Of a DNA stretch of 64,000 nucleotides, positions 23,506 through 37,500 are shown one piece after another. The position numbers were made by a program, and so were the translations under genes. Every line of letters starts with the position of its first letter. The first letter of the stretch is position 1. Below the pieces are notes generated by a model, which was not told where the DNA came from, did no database searches, and saw only the letters and a program-made list of their open reading frames with translations. The stretch spans positions 87,129,936-87,193,935 of the forward strand of contig OZ023274.1 in NCBI GenBank assembly GCA_964007475.1. Direction: 5' to 3'. The stretch comes from Hybos culiciformis. Taxonomy: Eukaryota; Arthropoda; Insecta; Diptera; Hybotidae.

Positions 23506-26500
23506 TAAGAGTATAGTATTAAGTAGTCATAATGAATACTTATTATATGAATGCCCTTCAGTGTTCTTATAAAAATCATAAATTTATTCTACAAAGTTTA
23601 AGAAATTAAAATTATAAGAATTTCTGCAAATTTTATTGAAGAAGATATATAATATAACTACCTTTCTTCTTCAATGTTAAAAAAAAAAACAAAAATTCAT
23701 AAATAGTTTAAAATGATTCATTATTTTAACCTGAAAAAAGGATGAATTATTTACGATTCCTATAATATGATTGCTATCCAAAATATTAAATGCAACCCAG
23801 ACTTTTGGCGCCATTATAACAAAATAAAAAAAGTGTTTTTGATAAAAATTTACCGATCGAACAAACTCCGGATCGTTATTTTAGCAACATAGTATAAATC
23901 TGTGTAAATATCTATTTATGCGTTATGTTTTTACTTTACTTTCGTTTTGAATTTATTTTCGGATACATTAGCAGGTATATTTTGTCTTTTATAAATGTTT
24001 TCTTTCTTTTATAAAAATTTTATTAATGGGCAATACCTTTCAGCATATATAATTTTCCTCCTGTTGTGAACCGTACCAAATTAATTTGTGGTAATCGCGT
24101 TTTTTTTTTCTTTTCATAATATATTCTTTATATTTTGAACATAATTTTTATATCAATAATAATTTTTTTTTATTTTATTAATTTGTTTTGATCTATAGAC
24201 TTTTTTTTCACTTAATCAAATATTTTAATAGGTTTTAATTAATTTGATAATTTGTTATTTATCTATAATTATTAAACAAGAATATCCATGTTTTTATTTC
24301 TTTTACAAAGTGGATTAAAAAACCTACATCAAAATAAGGTGATCACATCCTCTTGAAAATTCAAAAGAGTATGTACATGAAGCATTATTTGGCAAAATTA
24401 TAAGAACAAGAGAAAACCAATCGTCGTACTACGTATTATCTATTATATTTTAATTAATATTATTTTTACATAGTAGACAATCCATTATATGTATATTTTA
24501 TTTTATTAACTGTTTGCATGTTCGATTCATTTGTTTTTTATTCTTTTAGTGTAGTGCTCAGTAGTGGGCTTCGTGATTTTTTTTTTTGTATCAAACCGAA
24601 CATGAGAAATAGATTTTGATAAATCACATTAATTTTTTTTTAATATGAATTTAACTTCGCGAATAAAAAACTATTGTTTATTTAATAAATTTTAAGCCTA
24701 GTTCGGTAATCAGCAAATGATTAGATCAATTTTTTTGTATATTTTTTATATAAAGTATTTTTTTATTCCAAAAATTATTACTTATAATTTTGTTCATTCG
24801 TCCGATACTAAAATACTTTTATAACTATACATATCAAAATACTTTAAAATAAATCTAATTTAGTAATATTTGTGTAACTAAATTGTAATGATCCTAATAC
24901 AACGTTTAGATAGTAAGATTATGTGAAAAATAGTATTGGAGATTAAATGATTGAATTATCTTCCTTAAAAGAGAATATAATATATGGTCACTCTGTATCC
25001 AAACAATTCGAAAAAAAAAAATCTACTAATGAGGTTGAATTAAAATAATTTGTAATCAAATCAGCCCCCTATTTTCTAATTATCATAAATTTTATAGAAA
25101 TTGTAATTTTATGGGTCGTTTACATGATATTTGATTATTAATTATTCTCATATACATATACATTATACATAATAAATTAAAAATTATGTAGATACATAGT
25201 TTCTATATAAAGTTTCTACGTTTAATTTAAACAAATAATCAGTGTCCAAAAACCAAATATTTTTAAATATGATCTTTATTAGCACATCAAATATTTTTAT
25301 ATACGTATTAATATTATTATAGGTATCGTATGAAATTTTTTTCACAGAATCTCCTGTTAAAGATGTCGAGTTATACTTGACATTCATTGAACATTTTAAT
25401 CTTTGTTCTTACAACGAAATTACGAGTTTAGTAGTACTGGCTTTTTGATTTTCACATTCCAGTGAAATTTTTAAATGATATAATTTAAACACTAAACTCA
25501 GAGTAAGATGTAGTGTACATACTCTTATATAATTAATAATTATATGTATGTCTTTTTCATTAAGTATTCATGACCATAATCTTTTATATATTTATTTAAT
25601 ATTAAAACGATCAATTTTGAAAATAAATTAAGCTATTATATAAAAAAAAGAATTATGATAAAATCAATAAAATGATGAAAGAAATCTATTGTTTTATAAA
25701 TTCAAAATTTACGATGAACTTGAAAAAGAAAAGCTTTCCATATAATAAAAATTAAAAAAAAAATCATTAGAAATATTATTCGCGATAATATCAATATTTC
25801 AATTTCAATGTCAAATTAATTACACTTCATGTGTAAGGAAATTTGTTAAATTAATTTATATGTTTTACAAAACATTTATTTAGAAAGAAAAAAAAGCGCA
25901 AATAAATATTTTTTTTAACCAGATTAAAAACGATAAAAATCAGTTCATATAATAATGCTTAAAATTAAAATTACTTTTTAGAAATTAAATTAAAATGCCA
26001 GTTCAAAAATGTGTTTTTAAAATGAATTAAATTTTGTAGTAAGTTTTAAATTTTAAATTTTTTAAATATTTAAAAGCTGCAAGTTTCACAGTACCTAGAC
26101 ATCAAAAGTTAATTTTATGACTTTTATAAGAATTTATTTACGTAAGCCATGGCCCTGAAAAAATTTACAATATTTGGATTTATCTTCTTTAATTATTTTG
26201 AAAAACTGTTTGATATTTACGTACTTAATATACATATATAATCGTTGAGGGCACTTTACCCAATAAAAAGTTAAAAATAAATTTATAAGTCGATGACCTG
26301 ATTTTCAGGGATCAAATTCATATGTAATCAATTAACCATTTGAAGCGATTATTTTTATTCGAAAAAAAAACATAAAATATAGAGCAATAAATTCAAAAAT
26401 ATTTTTTATTAAAATTTATTTTATTAATGGATTGTCAGCGATTATTGAAAGAGAAATTAAAAAAAAAAAGTAAATTAAAGCTTCGTAGAATTTGTTTATA

Positions 26501-29500
26501 AATTTCGTTTCCGCAAATTGTGCAAAATCTCTATAAATAAAATTTTTGCGTAATTTTGAAAAAAAAAAAAAAACACTGTAATAATAAATCAATTAATTTA
26601 TTTCTCGTTTAAATTGATTTTATGTACAAATTTTGTTTTTCATTTTAGAAAATACTTGATTTTCATTCTTTTTGCAATTAAATTATCAAAAAAAAAAGTT
26701 TTTAATTTGAAAACAAAACACATTGTAGAGTTCATCTATTCAGCTTCATATTTTTCACACAGCAGAGGACTTTATTAATTTTTATTTTATAAACTAATCA
26801 TCGAACGCAAAGAGTTTCAGTTTATTTTGGTTGTTTATTAACTTAAAATATTCTCACCTTTTCCGTTCAGATTAAATATATAGAAAATGTGTTAAGTATG
26901 TAGTGAATATATATGTATAGGTGTATACTAAATTTTTTTTAGAAATTTAAGCTAGATCGCTGCCGATCATTATCATATTTGAAAATTCTTATCGTCATTA
27001 TCATTTTTTCAATGTCATGTTTATTATTATGAAGATCATAGCATATTTTCTTACTACTGAAGTATACTATTATGCTTTATGTATAAATAAAATAGTGTAT
27101 AATAGTTATTAATATTTTTACATAAGTCGCTCCAATATCAAATTATATTTCAATTTCTCAATTCTCGCCTCTTAAATCAAGCATCTGAAATCAATTTATA
27201 GAAACTTAAGATCACAATAAACAGAAAAATATATAAAAAGGTCTAGTATCTATATTTTTTTTAAACATTACAAAAAGTAACCAAAAGTTTAATAGGTAGA
27301 CAAAAATTAATTTATGAAATATTATTATTATTGAAAATTATTTGATTTGTTGCCATTGGTTTTTCTTATTGTTCAAAGAGAATTTCATAAGAATCATAAG
27401 AAGAATATAGACTTTTAAAAACTTCCTCTATAAGTCTGTACCATAAAAATATAATTAAAAAATTAATTTTTATCTGAATATTAAATTATATACATTAACC
27501 AATTTGGAAATATATTTTTTTTCCACTATTGGTTATTAGTAGTCTTTAAACAAAGATATTTTTTATACCTAATTGTGATAAAAATATTTAATTACTTTTT
27601 GTTCTTGAATTTCAAATTTTTAAAATGAAAAAATTTTTTTGCAGACGATATCAAATGTAATTCTTGAAAAATTTTACAAATTGCTGAAAATATATTTTAA
27701 TAATAACGGTGCAAAAAAAATTGGCGCCTATGATCTTTAAATGTTATCGAGTTACACTTAAAAATTGTAGTTAAAAATATTTTATGCATATAGAATTATG
27801 TTTAAATCATCATTACTAGTATATATTTTGAAAAATAATAATAATACTAGCGACATTTTATAATATATATGTATTATAGGTAAGATAAGAATGGTTTTGA
27901 ATTACTATTATTGTTAAAATTTAGCCCAATTTAGAATACATAATACTGAAAGGGGTATTTGTGAACCTTATTATTTTAATTAACAAGAAATCAAGCGGAA
28001 ATTATCAGCTGATTGTGAATCAGAAAAAGAAAAGTTTTGATAAAAATACAAAAAATAAAAATTAAAATATAAATAAAATTAAAAAAATATTATTTTGTCT
28101 TTCATTTGAAAATAAACAACAAAAATAAATTTTATATTAGATAATTAAATACTCATATTGTCATCATAATAATCTTAACATTTTACCATTTACCAAAATA
28201 ATCATTGTTTGACAAAAACTAGGTTCAGTTTGATAACATCTACTATTAAAACATTTTAGTTTTTCTTTATATTATGATATTTGTACATATTTATAATACA
28301 TAAGTTAAAAATATTTATATTAATATTAAAAGTTTGTTTGTAGGATTCCAACAAATTTAAATAAAATCATATATTAACTTTCTTTTTGATCACAGTGTGA
28401 AACTATTGAAACGAAAATTATTCAATTTATTAAAAAAAAACACATTCATTTATGTAAAATATCCATAAGTTAGATATATGTATACTTATAATAAGAATAT
28501 ATGTACAAATTTTATTAATAACAATATTTTCCATAATAAATTCTCTACAAAATTCTTTTGGCCACTTCAATTGAAAAGAATTAAAAATATTGTATATTGC
28601 AGATTGAGAATCTACACTTTAAAAATCAATACCAATTTAATTAAAAAATAAAAATATTCTCTTTCTATCTTAAATCATTGACCCATAAAATTTTATAATC
28701 ACGTTTTTATGACTTTAAAACCATTAAAACAATTTAAGTTCAAAAATCTATTTTCTCGTATTTATTTGGAGCATTTAGAATGTGAATATATCCATCATCA
28801 TTCAATCTAAATTTAGTTATATATGTGCGATAAGTTATAAATATGTGAAAACTGACCCCAACATATAAAATATTAATTGATCTAAAAATCTAAAATTTCT
28901 AAAAAAAAATATGTACAATATTCATTTCATATAATTTTATTTAAAGAATAGATCTTTAGTATTTTAATAAATAATTAAATTTTTTGTATGAAAATGAAAA
29001 ATTCCATGTATTTTTGTGTTTTACAGGAAATTAGCATTGTAAATTTAATTTATTTTAAAACGATCCAAATCTTTATTTTAGTTTAATTTTAACGAATCGG
29101 CAAAATAAATCAATCATTTATAGATATTTTTGTAAACTAACTCATAACTTGATAGACTTCAACGTACTTTATGTAATTTATTCGTGTTAGACCTTTTTGT
29201 TTATAATTACAATTTTTTGATACTGAAAAAAAAAAAAATTTTAGACGACCTGCAAAACTTTTTATGAGGAATATATAAATGAATTTTATTATAATAATGT
29301 TGTTTTACACCTCATTTGATTGAACTCTCGAATTTTAATGTTAATATCCTTATTATTCTTTTAATATATAGTAACTGCTATTAATTTTTTTTTGGATTGC
29401 AGGAAAGTCGTTACTTTGCTAAGATTAAACTATAAAGATCGTTTCGATTTTGGACAATAAGTGTGAAAAAATAAGCATACCTAACCTAGATTGCGCTTGA

Positions 29501-30313
29501 TTAAGACCTTTCTGTTTAACTTTATCAATAGGTAATCTATTCAAAAGAAAATACTCTTCTTTTCATAAAAAATTATAAATATTAAACGTTTTAATTGAAT
29601 AAGAAAATGCAATACTACTAAAAATTATATAAAAATGAAATAAATAATTCATATTATATAAAATTGTTCCAAAAACAGAATTTTATTACAATCAATATGC
29701 CGGCTTTTTCATTCGCAAACAAGAAAAACAATAATTGAAAATTTTTATTGACCATCATGAGTGATTGATTTTATAAATATAATATTTTGTTGAAATTACA
29801 TACATAAGTGTTGAAATGAATTGAGCAGCATACGATAAATATCATTTGAAACAAGAAAATTTAATAAAAATTCCTTAAAAGACGCGCACAACAAATCAAA
29901 TAAATTTATATATTTTTTTATATAGACGAGACATTTAGACGCATTTCACGCTAATATCCCCATCATAGTCAATTCTGCAATTAAACTGAATAATAAATTT
30001 ATTGTTGTAATAATTATGTAAAATGCTGGTCAATTCAATTGAAAATGTTGATATATTTTTTGATATAAGTAGAAAAATAAAACAAACACCTTGAAAATGA
30101 ACAAACAGTGAAGTGATGCAAATATATGTTGTGGAAGATCCACGTTGAGCTATCATAAATCTGAAAACATCAGTAGATGATAAAGTATATTCTGTATAAT
30201 TTGATGTTTACACCTAAGACAGAGAAACTATGAATTTAATATATAAACAAATAGGTAACCCTGAAATTCATAATTGCTAACCTAATCTGTGTAAGGTGCT
30301 AGTGCTAGTTAGG

Positions 30314-30674
30314 GATAGAACCAGTGATGGATTAACGAATAGGCACACTAGGCTCGAGCCTAGGGCGGCAAATAATGGGCGGCAAAATTTCATAAAAATT
30401 ATTTTTCGGCAATTGTATAAAAATATAAAACGTAAAAAACCAAAATAAATTCATAAAGATTTTATTTAAGAGGACTTGCTCGGTCCAAAGCATTTTTATT
30501 ATTTTATTTTTAAAATTTTTAAGAATCGGTTAAAGCTATAAGAGTTCTAAATCTCCTCAAAACTATTTTTTTATGTCATGTTGAAATTAAATGTCTCTTT
30601 TAAATGTGTTTTTTCGAAATTTTTTTAATTGTGACTAAAGGCGGCATATGTGTAAATCCGCCCCTGGATAGAAC
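30314..30674. mobile_element. Non-autonomous hAT-type element (MITE), 345 bp
   Basis: The element runs 30322-30666. It is flanked by a perfect 8-bp target-site duplication GATAGAAC (30314-30321 and 30667-30674), the size made by hAT transposases. The left end reads CAGTGATGGATTAACGAATA and the right end, read inward on the other strand, CAGGGGCGGATTTACACATA. These are imperfect terminal inverted repeats of the CAGNGGCGGATT type seen in hAT elements. It has no coding capacity, so it would have been moved by a transposase encoded elsewhere. Divergence between the termini suggests an old insertion, though the TSD is intact. Confidence 0.88.
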
Positions 30675-30728
30675 AGTGAAGAGAATTAAAATTTTGAAAA
30701 ATACGTCATCTTTTCGATTAGACTTCTT

Positions 30729-30917
30729 GAGGTTGAGGGCTATTGAATAACATTGTATACGTTGATTTATTCAAATCAAGTACATATCCATTATCTTTAA
30801 AAATAATCAGTTTGACTTAAAAGTTAGGTGAAACTAATTATTTTTAAAGCTTATAGATGGCACTTGATTTGAATAAATTGATATACATACTTGTATTATG
30901 TTGAGTTGACGATCCTC
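30729..30917. repeat. Imperfect foldback repeat, arms about 80 bp
   Basis: Left arm (about 30729-30815) and right arm (about 30827-30917) are imperfect reverse complements. The best block is tttattcaaatcaagt (30767-30782) against acttgatttgaataaa, followed inward by ctttaaaaataatcagttt against its complement. The loop is only about 12 bp. It lies 55 bp to the right of the hAT MITE but is a separate structure. Confidence 0.75.
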
Positions 30918-33900
30918 TTTGATAATTAAATAAAATGAAATTTCATTACAAATTAGTTAAGTTTGTTATATGTATAATTTTTTCGATCAAATGTTTCAAT
31001 AACAATGACTGGAAATGAGTGATTTACGATTTATCTTTTATCAAAAAGCTGCCAAAATCAAAAATTTGAATTATTTTTATTCCTTAAGAATTAAAAAGCA
31101 TGTTGAGAAGGCGAACATTAATTAAATAAAAAATTGAAAGAACTAAACATAAAGTTGAGAGCTACATATGCTATGTACAGGTATTGTACTATGCAAACAG
31201 AAATAGAACATATATATTTTTAGTCTTATATTCCAGACTTCCATAACTGCGTTGTTCTTTTTTTTTGTAAAATTTGTTATTTGTTATTTTTAGTGACTTA
31301 TCTATATTTTATAACAACTTGAATGAATAATAAATTTGTGATAAAAATAATAATTAATACGGAAAAGAGACACGTGGAAAGAACATAAAAACAGACAATC
31401 ATTGAAATTATGAACATATTTTAGTTCTTATTCACAAGACAATTAAAAAACGGAAGAGCTGTACAAATAAGTATGTTTATAAAAATAATAAGGATGTTGA
31501 ATTTTGCAACAACTTTCGTTATACATTTTATGTTATTTTCATTCTTCAGTGTCTTATATTTTATAGGTATATCGCTTTATACCTATATTTTATTTTTGTT
31601 TTTGTTTTGTTTTTCTTGTTAGGACGACAAACCTTTTTATGCATCGATGTGACATACCCATATTAAAAATACAAAAAACCACTTATAATTTCGATATTTC
31701 ATTAAAACACGTTTGAGGTTTATCCATTCGTTTATTTCGTTTATGGGTTTATCATGTTGTCCTTATAATTCCAGAATATATCCAGAGTATATTTTATACA
31801 TAATTATGAATTATTAGGCTTAAGCTTACAACTGAGTTAAGAATTGATCTATGAAGTCAATTTGCTTAATTGTGTAAATAAAAAGGACCTGATATCCGAA
31901 CTGATTGATGTATTTTGTTTTTAATATCCCGCGCTTACTTCTGGATTTTATTGATTTTTAGTATTTGCCGTCATTCATTCTTTATGGCAAGAAATGAAAT
32001 TATGTATTATATATAGTATGTATTATATATGTATTATATACACATTTATATTTGTAGCAATGCTTTTCGGTCCAACTACATTTTGTCGTCGCGATCGAAA
32101 ACTACATAGTCTGTAATCTTTTTTTTTTTCTTAATCTCAATTTTCTTATAAGTTTATTATAAGTTTTTATTTTTTTTACAGAATATTTTCTTTTCTCATT
32201 CTTTTTATTCAAGAATTTCAGTTGATCGCGAACTGTTGAGAAGATCGGTAGTATATAGCGACAGCAATTAAATCGAAAAACAAAATCATAAAATTGGAAA
32301 AAAAAAGTTTTGTCAACGGAAAAGAGTATCTTTTTTCTTGTTTTGCTGAACATTAACTTTAATTGAAAATACTTGTTTTTTTTTTTTTTAATTTTCAATG
32401 CGAGAAAATTGATTTCATTTTTACATGTAAATGTAAAGAAAAAAAAGAAAGAAAAGTGCCAAGATTTATTTTTGATATTTTTTGCATAATAGAATTTAAT
32501 TTTATTTATTTATGTTATTTTTCATTTTGTAAAATGTATAAATAAATTTGATTTGTTTTTTTTTTTATCTTCATGGAATCTACAGAGAAGTACAAAATGT
32601 GTACTGTGAGCTTATTTTAATAATTCTGTTTTGGCGCCAGTTTAAATTTTATATTTAAAAATATCTTACGAGTTTATTGATTTTTTCGACATTTACATTG
32701 ATATTTACGTTTTTCAATTTTGTGTCATCTGAGAAAATCGATTAAAATTCTGAACTTCAGTTTTAAATTTCTCCTTTTCTACCTTTTCTTGAACTAACTT
32801 GGGAGAATAATAAAATAAATAAACAAATCTGTCTGAGCCTGTGAGCATATTTAAATTATCAATAATTTTCGTAGGTTAGATAGATCAATGGGAATATATT
32901 TATATATATCCGAAATCATAATATCATTGAATAGTACAAACGAGTTGAGATACAATCTTATTTCGAATTTTTATATCAACTTCGAAATTCTAAATATTTG
33001 CTATTTCAAAAATCTTATACCTTTAAGGAATTATTTTTTAAATACCTGATTCAAGAATATTATATTCCTTCTCTAATTCCATTGGGAGTTTTGCACTCTT
33101 CATAATTTTTATTTTTAATTGAAAATAATATGATTTAATGTTTGCTTGTGGTTAAAATTCAAAACGCGCAATATATGTAAGATATTGTAGGTAATACATA
33201 TTTATCAAAAATTAATAGTGGATAATTATTATTGTGGTTGCAAGAGTATGACATAAATTGCTTATTATTCATGTCATATATCAATATAAATACTTAATTA
33301 ATTGCTTCAAAAAAATAATTTACATTGTTTGAAAAATAATTATAATAATAATAATTCAAATGTATATACATACCAATAAGTTATAAATATATATTGATTC
33401 TATGATGACTATATTATAAATATTTAGTTATTGAAATTTCTATCGCGATCACGTTCTGAAAAAGGTTCAACCAAAAAAAAAATCCAAATATTAGACTGAA
33501 AATAAAGCGTCATTAACTTCTTGTTAGAGAGCAATTTTTCGGACAAATCATTTTCATGTATTTATGTAAAATTATAAGATTGCCTTACATTTTTTATTTC
33601 TATTCATACATTTTATTTACTATTAATATTATTTAATATTCGTTCAGTATATATCTTGTTTTTAATTAGCTTCAAGCAGAAACAGGGGAAACCAAGTTAC
33701 TGAATATATGGTTTTGCAGAAGATTTCAATATTGTGTTCTTTGTATTAGTTAAGTAAACATTCAGTAAGGATATCTTTGAGATTTATAGAAACTTATATT
33801 CATGATGAATTTGTGTTGCAGAAAAAAGTTTGAAATAATAAGAAGTTGAGGATAGTTAATAGAAAATTTATTCGTAATTTATTCTACATCCATAAAGTAA

Positions 33901-34575
33901 AATATAAAATAAAAACGAACTCTCCATTTTCCATATAATTCCACCAACTTTGATAAGTTCTGTTAAATGTTAAATTCTAATATTACTTCCATCTGTTCGA
34001 TTCTAGATATTGATTTTTAAAACACACAAGTTCGGTGAACTACAAAAATGGAAAATCATTTCATAACAATTGATCAAATCAATGTTCAGTTAAATTACTT
34101 TTAGGCTTAAGCTCTACAAACATAAACAAAATATTGATCTTTTGATCTTAAATTCGCCTTTTATTATCAATTTTGGTCATAGACCCATCAAATTAGAATT
34201 TTCTAACTTTCGATTTAATGAATTTTTTTTTTAATTTTATGATTTTATAATAAATTTAATAAATTATAAATTGCCAACACATGTGTGTTAAATGTGTGCT
34301 GTTTTTCTTTAATACCGCACCGATGATGATCGTAGTAAAAAAAAAATGCCAAAATAAAATTTTTTGTGTGGAAATTTCAAAAATAATTAATTGAATGAAA
34401 AATATTACAAAATTTTTGCGCTAAAAAAAATGCAAACTAATTTTTAATGTTTTGTAGATTTGAATAAAAGAATAAATAAATAAAAAAAATAAATGATCCA
34501 TTCAATTTAAGAAAAACAATTTAAGAAATAAAGTGAAATTAAATTTCTGAGAAGAACTTAAAACAAAATTCAAAA

Positions 34576-37500
34576 ATGACCGCCGAAACATTAAAACCGT
34601 TTTTGAATTCATCGCCATCAGTTTCAAATTGTGTTCCAGCGACGACAACAACTAAGCAAAAAATTTTGATATTTGGATTAGCAGTTTCTTGTTTTGCATT
34701 AACATCAACATTAATTGGAATAACGGTTGGTAATGCCTTAATTAAATAATACATAATATGTCAAAAAAATCCATTAATAATTGAAAAGTATTATATTATA
34801 GTTAGTTTCAATGATAATATTATATATTGCAAATTTTAACATCTTTTTTTATTGAAGTTTATTTAATTTTTCGTTAAATGAGAAATTGATAGATTATTAT
34901 AAGTACATGAAAATCTTAATATACCGAAAAAAATAATTTTATTTTCAAGCATAATGTTTATTACAGGCGCAATGCAAATGGTTTTAGTCTATTATTTGAA
35001 AAATTTTAACTTTAAACGGTTGTAAAACAAAACTACGTTTGTGAACTTCAAAATATTCATAAATTCGTAACTCAGTAAATTTTTAGAATTTTCGCGCAGG
35101 ACAAAGAGCGCTTGCCAATTTTAGCTCCGATGAAGATAAGAGCTCTTTTCCCAGACACAATCACTGTTATCATCACCATAATCGGTATATAAAAAGTATT
35201 CCAGGACAAGACAAACAAGACTATAAGTAATTTATTTTATTTTATTATTTTTTTCCATATGTTCTTGTGGTGATAGCGAAATCTTTATGTGGCACTTTGT
35301 TGAATTTTGGAATAAAGCCAAATTCTAAAAGAGAAAGAATTTTTAATGCCAATAATCTATTATACATGTTTTATACCAATTCACTCTCACGATCTGGTTT
35401 TTCAATTCTAGCAAAGGTATAAAAACATTTCGAAGAAAATTGTATTAAATGCTTGACCTATTTCTAAGTATGTATTTTAAATGAGTCGGACTTTAGCTTG
35501 CTGTTGACTTTCTTAGCGTTAGTAAATTTTAAAATAGGCACTCAAAATGTAACTCACTTTGTTGAAATAAAAAAAAATTACATTACATACTTTCTTTTTA
35601 TATTACTGCAAATAAAATCAATTAAGTAAAAATACTTAGAATTAATTAAAGTATTTAGATATTTACATAAAAAAAAAACACCAAGTATTACAAATCAAAA
35701 TTTCCGTAGGAGTAAACTATAAGTACAAAACTAGAGATAAAAAAATCTGCGAAAAAGATTTTAAATAAAATACGAAAGTTTATCAACCTATTATTGCTAT
35801 ACTATTAATCTACCATTCGCGGCAATTTTGAGACCAAAAAGGCGATTGCTGTCGGGATCTTAGATTATTTATTGAATCGAACAAAAACAATTACAAATAT
35901 ATACGCATTATGTTATTATAATAAAGGTACATTTATATCGGCTTTATTTAAAAAACCGTATGAGTAGCTTTATTTAGCCTTTCACATATTCTATTTTTAG
36001 TCATTTGAATGTTGCCGAATATTAAAAGTAAATTCAACTAAATTTCACGTCCATAGTTGCAGAATATTCACTTTCTTTCTCAGCATACTTTCACTTTCTT
36101 TCTCGAACGTCAATTTCAATCTGTCTCTGTACCATTATTTTTAATATAAATAAAGTTTCAACTCTAGTTTTTTAAATGTACGTATCTGTACATTTGCCAG
36201 AATTTCAATCAAATATTTTAATTTTTGCTGTTATGATATGATAAAATTTTTTGTTTGCTTATTTTTCGATTGTTTGCCATTAAATATTATTATTTTTATT
36301 TTATTTGCTATTTTTTATGTTATATGTATAATATTACATATATTGAACAACATTCTATTCGCAAGTGATTTAATAAAGTTCAAGAGGGATTTCTCTTAAT
36401 TTTTTTTTTTGTGTTTCATTTTTCTGAAGGAAAAGTATTGATTCTAATGAAAATTTTTAGGAGATGACTAGACCAATTTTATTGAGCTGATCGTAATAAT
36501 ATTTTATTATTTTATGTTAAAATAAAAACTCATTTAAATTCTTCAAACCAATTAAATTATAATAGAACATTAAATTAAAGTTTATGTTTACAGTCTTATA
36601 AGAAAAAAAAATGTTTTTATCATTTATGTTTGCAAAAAAAATAAATAAATAAAACTGCTATATAACCGAGATAAAAGACCAGTTAAATAAAAAACACATA
36701 AGTTTAATATAGTAATACTGAAAGTGAATTATAGTTCATTATGAAATAATGTTGATTTGGGTATGTATGTAAACTGAAATTGATATTATTTTTCCTATTT
36801 GGATATGTCTCAAATTTCCTTTAATTTAAAAATAAAATGTACATTGATAAATTAATATTCATTAGTTCCTTTATTTCCCGAATATAGAATCTTGAGTACA
36901 CGAACAAAAACATATTTTTAAAAACTTTCTTGTGTACTTATGAAAATTTAACATTACCAAATTTTCTTGAACCCAAAATTATTAAGTTTATGATTTTTTG
37001 GGGAATACGAAAATATTATTTTAAAAGGCCTCTTGAGAAAACTTAAAAAAATTAGATTAATATACTAAAAAGTCTCCTAAAAAGATCACAAAAATTAAAG
37101 CATTTAAAAACAAATAATAAAGTTGTAAAATTGAATATTATATAAATGATACTTGACAATTTTTATTTCTTTTTAAGAATAAGTGAATTATTAAAAAAAA
37201 AATCCTTGGAATAATTAATTGTTAATATTGGGAAATAAAAACCTTATGAATTACTAGATTGGAAAACCATATGTATCACATAAGCATATAAATACTTAAT
37301 AAAAATTTTATAGCATTACCGATAAATTAAGGGTCTCTCAAACACATTATAAGAGTTAACCAAATTGCGTGTCAAAAGTTAATCTTGTTTGTAAAAGATT
37401 ATTTGTAAAAGATTATTTGTAAAAGATAATCTTGTTTAATAAAAATGTTAACAATATGGGTTCTAAAATCTTGTTGTTGACAGACTCTAACGAATTATCA

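Larger units (their letters stand above)
22720..34575. other. 12-kb gene-poor region between NOMO and eiger
   Basis: No convincing exon was found on either strand. All open frames are short and low-complexity. Identified content is a copy of a dispersed repeat (23355-23505), a complete hAT-type MITE (30314-30674), a foldback repeat (30729-30917) and an isolated ATCAGCTGAT at 28004-28013. The right end must contain the eiger promoter and 5' UTR. Distal enhancers or a noncoding RNA are possible but not visible. Confidence 0.55.

Noticed and set aside
32102..32545. Opposing Lys/Phe-rich frames
   Set aside because: They are translations of A/T runs on opposite strands and show no recognisable motif.
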